Origin: Methanorbis furvi
GTDB taxonomy: Archaea; Halobacteriota; Methanomicrobia; Methanomicrobiales; Methanocorpusculaceae
Direction: 5' to 3'
DNA: 64,000 nt
NCBI RefSeq assembly: GCF_032714615.1
Contig: NZ_JAWDKA010000001.1
Location: 282,000-345,999 of the forward strand
Below are positions 16,263-25,089 of the stretch, one piece after another. The translations under genes and the position numbers were made by a program. The first letter of the stretch is position 1. Each line of letters starts with the position of its first letter. A model generated the notes under the pieces. The model was not told the origin of the DNA and searched no databases. It worked only from the letters and a program-made list of their open reading frames with translations.

Positions 16263-17321
16263 ATGGGATCTAAATTATTATTTACATTCATATTTTCTCT
16301 TTTAATTATTATGTGTCTCCCCACTGCATTAGCTCTCGAAGTAAAGACGCTCTCTGAGCCACAGATAATTCATGAATCAACGCCAGATTATTTTGTGAGG
16401 CTTTCTGTATCTGATGATAGATATATTGTCATGCCCGAGTTTCATTTAAAAAAGGATAAAAAAGGAAGAGTACATCTTTATGATCTGTCTCAACACTCTC
16501 TTTCAACTATTCCAGAGTCTCTTTCTGCCGCCGGTTCTAACGTAGTTGTGGCAAATGGAGTAATTTATTTTATTGGAACTAATGGCTTCTACTCGTATAT
16601 TCCCGAATCCAACACATTAGTTAAGCTCGATATCTCTGTTAGTTCGGGTGGTAATGGTTTTGCTACGGATGGAGTTCACTTTATTAATTGGTATGGAAAT
16701 TACTGGCCACGAGATCTTACGTTCATGTTATATAATTTCCAAACTGGGGAGAAGAAACAGATTTTTCCCGGTGGGTATCCTGATCCAAATAATCCAATGT
16801 TTCTTTCCGGAGATTATTTTGTGTACTCAGATTCAGGAATGCTTGTAGCAGATCCATCCAAACGATATCTCTATGCCTACAACATCTCGTCAGGAGAAAC
16901 GACCACTCTTCCAAAGGAAAATGGGTACAGCCAGTATCTTGAAAATATCTGGGGGGACACTATCGTCTATAGTTTGTTCAGTCTTGTGGACAATGAGTAT
17001 CCAGATCCACTGCAGTACCGTATGCTCAATTTGAAAACTCATGAGAAAGAACCGTTGATCCTTCCTAATGGGATCCATCCATCTCAGATCTATCCTCCAC
17101 ATGCTCTCATGTCTCAATGGGATGAAGGAACCGGCGTGATCACGGTGAAACTTGTTGAAGTTGATCTTCCCCCTATTGTTCGATCCACTATCGTATCTCA
17201 AATGGAGGAACAAACTTTGTCTCCGCAACCTACACAAACAGGAACACCACTTGGCATGACCGTCGGCCTGATCGCGTTTGCTTTGGCATGTGTGCTTGCC
17301 GTTCTCTGGAGAAAAAAATAA
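16263..17321 (+). CDS. Beta-propeller-like anchored surface protein
   Basis: 352 residues from ATG 16263 (MGSKLLFTFIFSLLIIMCLP, signal peptide ending ALALEV). An upstream in-frame ATG at 16245 lies inside a TATA-like TTTTTATATGG and is less likely. Family features: RVHLYDLSQHSLSTI, NYWPRDLTFMLYNFQTGEKKQ, YLYAYNISSGETTTL, YSQYLENIWGDTIV and the anchor GMTVGLIAFALACVLAVLWRKK (~326-352). It is the intact homologue of the frameshifted 12710 gene and shares its C-terminal half closely. Gap of 45 bases to 15351, so probably partly co-transcribed. AT content is higher in the first half than in the second, consistent with recombination between paralogues. Confidence 0.8.
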   Translation: MGSKLLFTFIFSLLIIMCLPTALALEVKTLSEPQIIHESTPDYFVRLSVSDDRYIVMPEFHLKKDKKGRVHLYDLSQHSLSTIPESLSAAGSNVVVANGVIYFIGTNGFYSYIPESNTLVKLDISVSSGGNGFATDGVHFINWYGNYWPRDLTFMLYNFQTGEKKQIFPGGYPDPNNPMFLSGDYFVYSDSGMLVADPSKRYLYAYNISSGETTTLPKENGYSQYLENIWGDTIVYSLFSLVDNEYPDPLQYRMLNLKTHEKEPLILPNGIHPSQIYPPHALMSQWDEGTGVITVKLVEVDLPPIVRSTIVSQMEEQTLSPQPTQTGTPLGMTVGLIAFALACVLAVLWRKK

Positions 17322-17345
17322 TTTTTCAAATTTTTTTCACATTCA

Positions 17346-17377
17346 TTTTGACACAACTGCCAGAGATATTATATACG
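17346..17377 (+). promoter_or_regulatory. Locus B promoter box 5
   Basis: TTTTGACACAACTGCCAGAG then ATATTATATACG as TATA. Transcription should start close to 17397, which excludes the ATGs at 17383 and 17389 as starts of the gene that follows. Confidence 0.6.
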
Positions 17378-17421
17378 CCTCCATGCGAATGAAAGCATAT
17401 CGAACAAAGGAGGTGCTATCA

Positions 17422-18210
17422 ATTAAAAAAATACCTCAAACCATTCTTCTGGCAGGTTTCCTGTTTTTGCTGCTGATAATCCCTGCTCTCGCTGTGGATC
17501 CAGCAGAGGAAAATTATCTGCAGATCCAAAAAAGTCTTGACCTGATGGAACAGTACAACGGGACCGAAATGACCACCGCTGAATATCTGGAAAAGATCTG
17601 GCCTCAGGTGTATGCAAAAATCTCTCCCGAGCACAAGGAAAAGCTCGCTGCTTTCACTCATATATGGGAGTTGAAAGAGCTTGATCGAACTGATGGTGGA
17701 ACCGGTATTGGATTTACTCTCAATGAAGCTATCGGCAGGGAGCGTTTTGCTCTGATGGATGCCATTGAGAAACTGGAGATCACCGAAGGTGAGTATCAGG
17801 CAATTGCTCAGACTGAGATTTATTTAGATCTCTCTGAGGATCTCAGAAAACATCTGAGCGGCATGGTACGTGCCCAGCGTGGCCCGGATGTCGGCGTTCG
17901 CGGTGGTGCATCCATCACCGAAGGTGAGACGCAATGGTTCTCTAAAAATGTCACCGCAAACGTGACCCGGATCTCTGTTGATCTCCAGTGGGAAAATCCT
18001 GCGAACATCCAAAACAATCTCAGCATCACCATCTACTCGCCGGACAGATGTGTGTTTGGTCCGTTCATTGAAGCTGAATCGTTTTACAGCAACCCGCAAA
18101 AGATGCAGATTCATACCTACATCGTTCGTCCTGAAGGCGTTGCCGAAGGTGAATGGTGGTACTGCATTCAAGGAGTGAAAGTCGATGGAGTTCAGAACTA
18201 CACTATTTAA
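17422..18210 (+). CDS. Secreted EYxxxxWP-repeat plus beta-sandwich protein, probable ATT start
   Basis: About 262 residues. The best start is ATT at 17422: a strong Shine-Dalgarno AAAGGAGGTG ends 7 bases upstream, and translation from there gives (M)KKIPQTILLAGFLFLLLIIP, a compact signal peptide that aligns with the MKK starts of the paralogues. In-frame ATGs at 17383 and 17389 fall upstream of the expected transcript start, and a GTG at 17413 lies in the ribosome site. The repeat domain has TTAEYLEKIWPQVYAKISPE and a weaker second unit (EGEYQAIAQTEIYLDLSED). The C-terminal ~95 residues are the beta-sandwich seen at 6639 (ISVDLQWENP, LSITIYSPD, GEWWYCIQGVKVDG). It overlaps the regulator gene at 18185 by 26 bases, so the two are coupled. 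Confidence 0.78.
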   Translation: MKKIPQTILLAGFLFLLLIIPALAVDPAEENYLQIQKSLDLMEQYNGTEMTTAEYLEKIWPQVYAKISPEHKEKLAAFTHIWELKELDRTDGGTGIGFTLNEAIGRERFALMDAIEKLEITEGEYQAIAQTEIYLDLSEDLRKHLSGMVRAQRGPDVGVRGGASITEGETQWFSKNVTANVTRISVDLQWENPANIQNNLSITIYSPDRCVFGPFIEAESFYSNPQKMQIHTYIVRPEGVAEGEWWYCIQGVKVDGVQNYTI

Positions 18211-18976
18211 CCTGATTGCGTCCGTCCTCATCGTCTGCCTCTGTCTCATACCCGCAGCGGTCGCAGATGATGATACTGCCGCGAGCGGCGACGCCCCCCG
18301 CAGCTTTGCTGATGTTCCTTCATGGATCACCGGAGGACTTGGAGTAAAAACTCCCTCTGAAGGAGGCTACTATGTCAATGAAAATCCTCCCGAACATCCG
18401 GGAGGGTTTTCAGACATCAATCGTGCCGATTCTGCGCGTGCCGAGTCCGAAGTTCCCTCATGGATTCTCGCAGCCGCAGGAGTCTCAAGCATTGCCGTAA
18501 TCGTCTTCGTCTCCCTTCACTTTCTTCCGATTATGATCGGCAAAACCCGCGAGGCCCCGCCCAGTCCGGTACGTGACAGAATCTTTGATGAAATTCGCGA
18601 AGCGCCCGGCAGCTCTGCATCAGCCCTCAGGGAAAAAACCGGCATCCATCATGCAACCCTCAGATATCATCTCGCAGTTCTGGAAAGAGAACATCAGATT
18701 GTCTCAAGAAATGCCGGACACACCTACTACTACTTCCCAAACGGCTCAACACTGAGTTATCATGACACCGTCAAAATGACCGTGTGCAAAAATCCCACCA
18801 CCGAAAAAATTCTGGAGATCATCGAACAAGATCCCGGCATCTCCGGAACCGTGCTTGCCGCTCGTGCGGGAATCACCTCAGGAACACTCACGTGGCATCT
18901 GGGCAGGCTTGAGAAGAATGATCTTGTCACGGTCGAGCGGGCAGGACGCGGCATGCGAATATTTCCTCACGAATAA
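18185..18976 (+). CDS. Membrane-tethered transcriptional regulator with two winged-helix domains
   Basis: 263 residues. Signal or first membrane segment 5-27 (LFNLIASVLIVCLCLIPAAVA), exterior loop ~28-91 rich in Gly, Pro and acidic residues, membrane helix ~92-118 (PSWILAAAGVSSIAVIVFVSLHFLPIM), then two winged helices at ~128-186 (GSSASALREKTGIHHATLRYHLAVL) and ~204-261 (PGISGTVLAARAGITSGTLTWHLGRL). Same architecture as the 7097 product. It is the last gene of the operon headed by locus B box 5 and the obvious candidate to bind that box family. It responds presumably to a signal seen at the outer face, perhaps through the beta-sandwich partner; this is inference. Confidence 0.85.
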   Translation: MEFRTTLFNLIASVLIVCLCLIPAAVADDDTAASGDAPRSFADVPSWITGGLGVKTPSEGGYYVNENPPEHPGGFSDINRADSARAESEVPSWILAAAGVSSIAVIVFVSLHFLPIMIGKTREAPPSPVRDRIFDEIREAPGSSASALREKTGIHHATLRYHLAVLEREHQIVSRNAGHTYYYFPNGSTLSYHDTVKMTVCKNPTTEKILEIIEQDPGISGTVLAARAGITSGTLTWHLGRLEKNDLVTVERAGRGMRIFPHE

Positions 18977-19025
18977 CCATCACTATTTTTTTCGTATAGT
19001 TCCGGTACTTTCGGTATTGATCGTA

Positions 19026-19192
19026 GCTCCGCCCACGGAAAAATAGAACACACTGAAGACCACTGAAAAAAACATCACGGAGCAGACGTGAACATCACTG
19101 AAATTGATTATTTTCGGATTCCGTGCTGTTCACGTCTACTCCGTGATATTTTCTCCGTCAAATTTCCGTGTACTCCGCTTTTTCGTGGGCGA
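19026..19192. repeat. Family A palindromic element, copy 2
   Basis: Arms start TAGCTCCGCCCACGGAAAAA and end TTTCGTGGGCGA, with CACGGAGCAGACGTGAACAT on the left and its complement, slightly diverged (CACGTCTACTCCGTGAT), on the right. It fills most of the gap between the regulator and corA. Confidence 0.88.
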
Positions 19193-19283
19193 CAGAAGAT
19201 CACAGTACTTCCCGAGAGCCTATATATTCTCCATACAAATACATCATTTAGCACCCGCACAAAATACTGTCGGGGAATTTTGC

Positions 19284-20264
19284 ATGCTTGAAATCTACCG
19301 AACCCAAGATAACTCCGCAACACCATCCCGCGTAAACGAGATCACCAGCGGATGCTGGGTTCGCCTGATTCAGCCGACCGAAGATGAGATCACCCGCGTC
19401 TGTACCACCTTATCAATCCCCCGCGACGACATCACGACCCTGCTTGATGACGAAGAAAGCCCCCGTATCGAACATGACGACGGCAGAACCCTCATTATTG
19501 TTGACACACCGTACATCGAAACTGACTACATTGATACAGCCTCTGCCGAAAAACCGCACGGTGTTGCGAGCTACAGTACTATTCCGTCCGGTTTCATCGT
19601 CATGGACGACATCATCATCACTGTCTCTCTTCGGCAAAACCCCGTAATTCAGTCCTTCATCGAAGGAAAAATAAAAAATTTTTCCACCGTGAAAAAAACA
19701 CGGTTCCTTCTTCAGTTCTTATACAAAAACGCCAAACTCTTCATCCAGCATCTTCGCCAGATTGACAAACTTACCGTTGAAATAGAGCAAAACCTTTACA
19801 AGGCCACCAGAAACGAGGAGTTGTATGACATGCTCCGCGTCTCAAAATCCCTCGTCTACATCACCAACGCTCTCAAGGCGAACGGTGCCGTGCTGGACAA
19901 ACTCTCCCGGTTTCCCACACCCGAAGTCCGCATGTACGAAGAGGACGAGGACCTCCTTGACGACACCATCATCGAAAACCGGCAGGCACTCGAGATGGCA
20001 CAGACATACAGCAGCACACTTGGCAGCATCATGGATACGTGTGCTTCTATCATCAACAACAATGTCAACAGCATCATGAAGCTGTTCACTGTTGTGACGA
20101 TCGTTCTCACCATCCCCACTATGATCGCGAGCTTTTTCGGGATGAACGTCATCATCCCTGATCTTTTCTCCGACAATCCGTTTGCGTTTCTGCTGCTGAT
20201 CGCAGGATCTCTTGGCATGTCAGCAGTACTGCTCTGGCTGTTGTTCCACAAGCGGGTTATCTGA
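19284..20264 (+). CDS. corA: CorA-family magnesium/divalent cation channel
   Basis: 326 residues from ATG 19284 (MLEIYRTQDN); the frame is open further upstream only because it crosses the family A palindrome. A long soluble N-terminal domain with a charged coiled stalk (LLQFLYKNAKLFIQHLRQIDKLTVEIEQNLYKA) precedes two C-terminal membrane helices. The pore signature Gly-Met-Asn is at 286-288 (IASFFGMNVIIPDLF) and the second helix ends in a basic HKRVI, all typical of CorA. It mediates Mg2+ (or Co2+/Ni2+) uptake as a pentamer in the cytoplasmic membrane. A TATA (CCTATATATTC) lies about 65 bases upstream. Confidence 0.92.
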   Translation: MLEIYRTQDNSATPSRVNEITSGCWVRLIQPTEDEITRVCTTLSIPRDDITTLLDDEESPRIEHDDGRTLIIVDTPYIETDYIDTASAEKPHGVASYSTIPSGFIVMDDIIITVSLRQNPVIQSFIEGKIKNFSTVKKTRFLLQFLYKNAKLFIQHLRQIDKLTVEIEQNLYKATRNEELYDMLRVSKSLVYITNALKANGAVLDKLSRFPTPEVRMYEEDEDLLDDTIIENRQALEMAQTYSSTLGSIMDTCASIINNNVNSIMKLFTVVTIVLTIPTMIASFFGMNVIIPDLFSDNPFAFLLLIAGSLGMSAVLLWLLFHKRVI

Positions 20265-20285
20265 TTTTTTGGTAAACGCGTGATT

Positions 20286-20475
20286 CTGAAACGCGAATAA
20301 CGCTAATAACGCTAATAGCGCGAATAAAAAAATCGCCAATGGCGATTTTTCAAAATTCACTAAAATTATTTATTTTTAGAGATAACTCACGTTTCCGAAA
20401 ATCACAGACAATTTTATTTTGAAAAATCGCCATTGGCGATTTTTTATTCGCGCTATTTGCGCTATTCGCGTTTCA
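20286..20475. repeat. Family B palindromic element, copy 1
   Basis: Outer arms TGAAACGCGAATAACGCTAA and its complement ending ATTCGCGTTTCA; inner arms AAATCGCCAATGGCGATTTT and AAAATCGCCATTGGCGATTT. The right arm overlaps the 3' end of the NCS2 gene: its last codons and stop (AAA CGC GAA TAG, read on the minus strand) belong to the repeat. Confidence 0.85.
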
Positions 20476-21775
20476 AAATTTCATCATCATATTTTCGGAA
20501 TATTACATGCTCAAGAATCATCACCGCAACAGTTCCCGCCACAAACCCGTTTGCCACCACCGGCCGCAGCACTGCCGGAATCGTATCCACTAACTCCGCA
20601 GGCAGGAACGCAACGGTCGCTGCTATCAGCAGGGAAAATCCGATAATAACTCCGCCGTTGAAGGTCATCGGAGGAGCATCGTCGCGTCCGGCAAGGACAC
20701 CAAACGCTGCGGCAAGCTGGGTGGTCATGATAAAAATCAGCAGACAGCCGGTGACGACGGTTGGAATCGAATCGATGAGAATAATCAGCGTCGGAATACA
20801 GGCGCAGACGATCATCAGAACTCCTCCTGCAATCAGTGGATACCGGCTGGCATTCTTCGTGTCAAGCACCATCCCTGAAGAGATGGAGTAGTTGACACCG
20901 CCGATAACACCGAACGCTCCGGAGATGATATTCATCACACCCGTAATCGAAAGAGCACGCCGCAGACGCGGCTCGGTCTGGGCAGGATCGGCTCCGGTAA
21001 CCTCGACAACACTTTTGACACTTCCAATATCATTCACCATCACCGCAAGATAACAGATGAACACCGACAGAAACACCCCGGGCGCAAACCCGGGCGTGAT
21101 GAACAGACCCGAAAATGCCTGGGTCTGCTCTGACATATCCACAAACGGCAGCGTTGTTCCGGGAAAACAAAAAAATGCCGCAACCGTTCCAAGCACCAGC
21201 ATCCACAACATCAGCGTCGCCCGCCAGAATCCCTTCAACCTGTGATTCAGGGCGATAATACACACCAGAAGCACAAAAGCGAACGCAAGTTTTGCCGCAG
21301 TCCCTCCCGGCTGATCCATATTTACCAGAAGCCGGACGAATGTCGGAACAAGAGTGATGGACAAAAGCATCAGAACGGTTGCAATGACCCTGACCGTAAA
21401 CAGCCGTGCGACGAACTCGAGAATTTTTGTTCTGGCAATAATAATTCCTGCGACACTGCAGAGGATGATGGATGTTGCAAGAACGTCCACGGAAAAATCA
21501 GCCGACGCGGTCACGGCGGTGAGAAAAATGACGGACGGCCCGAACACCACCGGCAGTTTGTGGCCGAAGATCACCTGCAAAATCACGGCGACTCCTGAGA
21601 TGATGAGCATCTTTTGCGTGTACCAGATGGTGTCTGCGAGGGTGAAGCCGTAGAGGTTTCCCACAACACTTGCGATAATTATGACAAAAATCGAGGAACA
21701 GATCGACCACATGATGCCGGATGTTATCAACTCTCTGAGGGGAACCCGGTCATCAATCTGGTAGCGGAACATCAT
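20462..21775 (-). CDS. NCS2-family nucleobase permease, paralogue of 8575
   Basis: 437 residues with the same layout as the 8575 permease: MFRYQIDDRVPLRELITSGIMWSICSS at the N-terminus, FGHKLPVVFGPSVIFLTA, and GVNYSISSGMVLDTKNASRYPLIAGG in the substrate region. The two genes diverge at the ends and in the loop after helix 7 (MSEQTQAFSGLFITPGF here). The C-terminal EILKRE-stop is contributed by a family B palindrome, so the original C-terminus was altered by insertion. Uptake of a nucleobase is the family function; the exact substrate is unknown. The duplicate may differ in specificity or regulation. Confidence 0.88.
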   Translation of the reverse strand: MMFRYQIDDRVPLRELITSGIMWSICSSIFVIIIASVVGNLYGFTLADTIWYTQKMLIISGVAVILQVIFGHKLPVVFGPSVIFLTAVTASADFSVDVLATSIILCSVAGIIIARTKILEFVARLFTVRVIATVLMLLSITLVPTFVRLLVNMDQPGGTAAKLAFAFVLLVCIIALNHRLKGFWRATLMLWMLVLGTVAAFFCFPGTTLPFVDMSEQTQAFSGLFITPGFAPGVFLSVFICYLAVMVNDIGSVKSVVEVTGADPAQTEPRLRRALSITGVMNIISGAFGVIGGVNYSISSGMVLDTKNASRYPLIAGGVLMIVCACIPTLIILIDSIPTVVTGCLLIFIMTTQLAAAFGVLAGRDDAPPMTFNGGVIIGFSLLIAATVAFLPAELVDTIPAVLRPVVANGFVAGTVAVMILEHVIFRKYDDEILKRE

Positions 21776-21901
21776 GGAATAATTATTAGATGTATGTGTG
21801 GTTGATCATTAATAACATAATTCACTGTTTTTGTGGGCAACTCAGAGATGATATGCAGAACCAAGGATATTTTTATCACCCTTGAGCCGATATACAAAAT
21901 C

Positions 21902-22936
21902 ATGAATGAATCCTCATTATCAGAGATGAGAAACTACACCACTGCGGCAGGTTTTCTCGTTCTGGCATTTATTCTGATGGAATTTTTTATCTGTCAGATA
22001 ATGCCGGCGGCTTTTATCGGAAATGTTTCCTTGTTTGCCGCTCTTGCGCTGATAATCTTCGGCACCATTCTTGCGATTGAGAGAAAACGCGACATCGCCG
22101 CAATTGCGTTTCTCATGACCGGACTGGTGACCGCATTTCCGGCGCTTCAGACAGTAAAAGCTGTCTCCCCTGATATGGTGACCCTTATTACCGGAGTGTT
22201 CCTTCTCCTTTTAGCGCTGGTTATCCTCACCGCTAAGGACAAAACAAAATATCTGCTGTCTGTTCCCCTCATTCTTATTGCAGTGTACTGGATGTGGACG
22301 TCCGCTCTTGAGGCGAACAGTTTTTCCGCCGCTCTTCTGATTCTCGCCGCGGTAATTCTGATCTACTATGCCTTCGCTTGTGTGAGTGAGAAACTAAAGC
22401 TGCCACTTTCAGATACACTCAGAGCAGATACCGAAACCGACTTCAAAACCAGCGGCTCGGTTCTGGGTTATCTGCTGCTTGGCATGATCTTTGCCGTCTG
22501 GGCTCTTCTGCACAGTACCGCATGGACAATTATTTTGCCGGAAAATGTTGCGGCTCTCGAAGTTGCGGCAGGTCTCATGCTGATGTTTGTCGGCATCCTT
22601 CTCTGGGCTGTCGGGAAAATGAAGTTCACGCCGATCATGTTTTTCCTTCTCGGACTTTTCTTCGCCCTCGGGTCGCAGACGAGTGCAATCGAGATGCTTG
22701 TTCCAATTGGTGTGATGGTCATCTTTGTTGGAATTTTCCTGGCACTGAGAAGCGATGCAAGAATTCTTCCAGCGATAATGATTGTGCTGTCCGGCTCCTG
22801 CGTACTGCTGTTTTCATTTTTCGGTACCGCAGGAAATCCAGTTTTCCTGTGTTCACTGAATATTATTCAGCTGGTAATTGCAGTCTACCTCGCGTTCGCC
22901 GTGTTTAGTCAGAGCAAAAAACTGCCCTTGTTCTGA
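21902..22936 (+). CDS. Multispanning membrane protein of unknown function
   Basis: 344 residues from ATG 21902 (MNESSLSEMRNYTTAAGFLVLAF); an in-frame GTG at 21833 would add 23 non-hydrophobic residues over the promoter region (TATA-like GGATATTTTTATC at 21869). About eleven membrane helices. Two halves look similar (first from AAGFLVLAFILMEFF, second from VLGYLLLGMIFAVWALL), each containing a short positively charged loop after the third helix, so it is an internal duplication of a 5-6 helix unit, as in small solute transporters such as the acetate-uptake type. I do not recognise the family and no motif defines a substrate. Confidence 0.75.
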   Translation: MNESSLSEMRNYTTAAGFLVLAFILMEFFICQIMPAAFIGNVSLFAALALIIFGTILAIERKRDIAAIAFLMTGLVTAFPALQTVKAVSPDMVTLITGVFLLLLALVILTAKDKTKYLLSVPLILIAVYWMWTSALEANSFSAALLILAAVILIYYAFACVSEKLKLPLSDTLRADTETDFKTSGSVLGYLLLGMIFAVWALLHSTAWTIILPENVAALEVAAGLMLMFVGILLWAVGKMKFTPIMFFLLGLFFALGSQTSAIEMLVPIGVMVIFVGIFLALRSDARILPAIMIVLSGSCVLLFSFFGTAGNPVFLCSLNIIQLVIAVYLAFAVFSQSKKLPLF

Positions 22937-23073
22937 TCATTCTACTTTTTTACAGGTGTTGCTTCTTTACGCATGCGCCTCGATTTTCCGCGAATGCCTC
23001 AGAAATAACGCAGCGTCCTGCCCTCCCCAAATTATATATGGTCTTCTCTTCAACATAACTTCGAAAACGAACG

Positions 23074-25089
23074 ATGAGTGAAACCTCTCTACTGCAAAAG
23101 CTCAAAAAATGGTTCCGGGAAAACTTCGTGTTTTTCGGTCCGGGTCTTCTTCTTGCAATCACTGCCGCAGGTGAGGCGGGAGTCACCGAGGCCACCGAGA
23201 TTGGTGCGCACTATGGTCTCGCTCTCATCTGGGTTGTTCTGTTCACACTCGTCTTCAAATACGCATTCACCAACGGCATCGCCCGCTACACTCTCGCAAC
23301 CGGCCATACCATATTTGACGCCCTTGGTCGAATCCCTGGTCCCAAGTACTGGGGCTCTGTTCTTATCATCATCGTTTACCTGGTTGAAATGCTTGCGATT
23401 GGCGGCATGCTCATGTTCGCCGCATACTTCCTTGACTACCTGCTGCCCGGAGTCTACAGTGCGGTACTGATCGCCCTCTTTTTACTCGTCGTTGCCCTCG
23501 CCATGCTTCGGACCAACTCGTATGAAGTACTCGAACTGTTCATCGCCGTCCTCGTCGGCGTTCTTTCGCTTGCAATCGTCATCTCCCTTGTCGAGTTCCC
23601 CATCCCGCTCAACCTTTTCCTCGAAGGCGTCATTCCAACAATTCCTGCCGGCTCTGAGATGGCAATCCTTGCAATCATCGGCGTTGTGGGTTCCGGTCTC
23701 AACCTCATGCTCTACTCTGTCTGGCTGCATGAAAAAGCCAGCCGTCATGCAGAGATCGATAAATCCTGCGACCTTTTGAACGAGACCCACTTCCGTCGCT
23801 ACATCCGCAGCGTCAACGTTGACGTTCTGATCGGTTTCTTCTTCGTCGCCCTCATCACCATCAGTTTCCTTTTCCTCGGCTACTCAGGCTACACCGTCTC
23901 CTTCATGGGTCATGGTGCGACCCTCAGCCTTGACACCCTCATCACCCAGGTACTCTACATTGTCGGCAGTATCCCCTACGGTGCCTACGTGTTCCTTGCA
24001 CTCGTTGCCTTCATCTTCTTTGGAGCGGTTGTTGTTGGAATGGACGGCCGTGCCCGTGCAATAGCAAAAGTGATTGGCAGAGTCGGCGAGGACACCGGCA
24101 GACAGCTCCCTTCCGAACACACGCTCTATCAGGTAATGCTCCTCGTCTTTTCAGGAATCATCATCGCCTCCTTTGTCATCAGCGACCCGATGCTGATCAT
24201 CAGAAGAATTGCCGCATTCTCTGCGATCGTGTTTGGTATTTTTGGATTCATCGTCATCTATCTGGATCTCAAACTTCCGAAGTACGCCCGCGGCAACCGG
24301 CTGTGGCTGATGATCATGGGAATCGGGAGCGTCATCTCGATTTACGTCGCCCTCCTGCTTGAGTCCGCGTTCCTCACCTACGGCGTTCCCTTAATCGAGC
24401 GGATGCTCGTCGTTGCGTTCGTGCTCTACATCTTCTCAAAAACCCAGCTGTTCAGAAAACTGCTGAACGGAACTGCCAACCTCCTTGACAAGTTCTGGAC
24501 GGTGATTTTGTTTGGCGCGATTTCCATCTACGGAACGGTCCGCGGCATTCCGGTTGACGTCGGCGGCATCATCATTAACTTCCGCGATGTAGGCCCCATG
24601 ATTGCAGGCCTTATTGGCGGCCCCTTCATTGGAGCTGCTGCTGGCGCTATCGGCGGCATCCACCGCTATCTTGAAGGAGGGCCGACCGCACTTCCCTGCT
24701 TTGCCGCGACCGTTCTTGCCGGAGTGGTTGCGGGTCTTGTGATCCGGTACTGGAAGGGCAGACTTTCAATGTTCCGTGCGGCTATTCTTGCCATCTTTGT
24801 TGAGTGTCTGCATCTGCTGGTTGTTCTCCCGGCGCTTACCATTCCGTTTGGCTCGGTGACTGCGGAGGGTGTTTTGAACATCATCACCATCACCATTCTT
24901 CCAATGTGTATGGTCAACATTGCAGGCCTTTTGATCTTTGCCTACTTTGTGCGAACATATGATGCCTTCGCCTCAGGAACAGCTCCGCTCTTTAACCTGC
25001 AAAAATTCCGGAATGATCTTCGTGAGCTGATGAGTCCGTCGGATGAAGAGGGGGACGAAAACGAAGAGGAGGATAACAATGTCAGGTAG
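23074..25089 (+). CDS. Nramp-like transporter fused to a 5TMR-LYT domain
   Basis: 671 residues. Residues ~1-455 are an Nramp-type LeuT-fold transporter beginning FFGPGLLLAITAAGEAGVTE. The metal-binding motif of helix 1 (DPGN) is replaced by AGEAGV and the helix 6 MPH motif by GSGLNLM, so classic Mn/Fe transport is doubtful. Residues ~470-630 are a 5TMR-LYT module with INFRDVGPMIAGLIGGPFIG (501-520). The tail is strongly acidic (DEEGDENEEEDNN). The stop overlaps the start of the binding-protein gene (25079) by 11 bases, so a coupled transport or sensing pair is likely. The same LYT module occurs alone at 10140. Confidence 0.82.
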   Translation: MSETSLLQKLKKWFRENFVFFGPGLLLAITAAGEAGVTEATEIGAHYGLALIWVVLFTLVFKYAFTNGIARYTLATGHTIFDALGRIPGPKYWGSVLIIIVYLVEMLAIGGMLMFAAYFLDYLLPGVYSAVLIALFLLVVALAMLRTNSYEVLELFIAVLVGVLSLAIVISLVEFPIPLNLFLEGVIPTIPAGSEMAILAIIGVVGSGLNLMLYSVWLHEKASRHAEIDKSCDLLNETHFRRYIRSVNVDVLIGFFFVALITISFLFLGYSGYTVSFMGHGATLSLDTLITQVLYIVGSIPYGAYVFLALVAFIFFGAVVVGMDGRARAIAKVIGRVGEDTGRQLPSEHTLYQVMLLVFSGIIIASFVISDPMLIIRRIAAFSAIVFGIFGFIVIYLDLKLPKYARGNRLWLMIMGIGSVISIYVALLLESAFLTYGVPLIERMLVVAFVLYIFSKTQLFRKLLNGTANLLDKFWTVILFGAISIYGTVRGIPVDVGGIIINFRDVGPMIAGLIGGPFIGAAAGAIGGIHRYLEGGPTALPCFAATVLAGVVAGLVIRYWKGRLSMFRAAILAIFVECLHLLVVLPALTIPFGSVTAEGVLNIITITILPMCMVNIAGLLIFAYFVRTYDAFASGTAPLFNLQKFRNDLRELMSPSDEEGDENEEEDNNVR

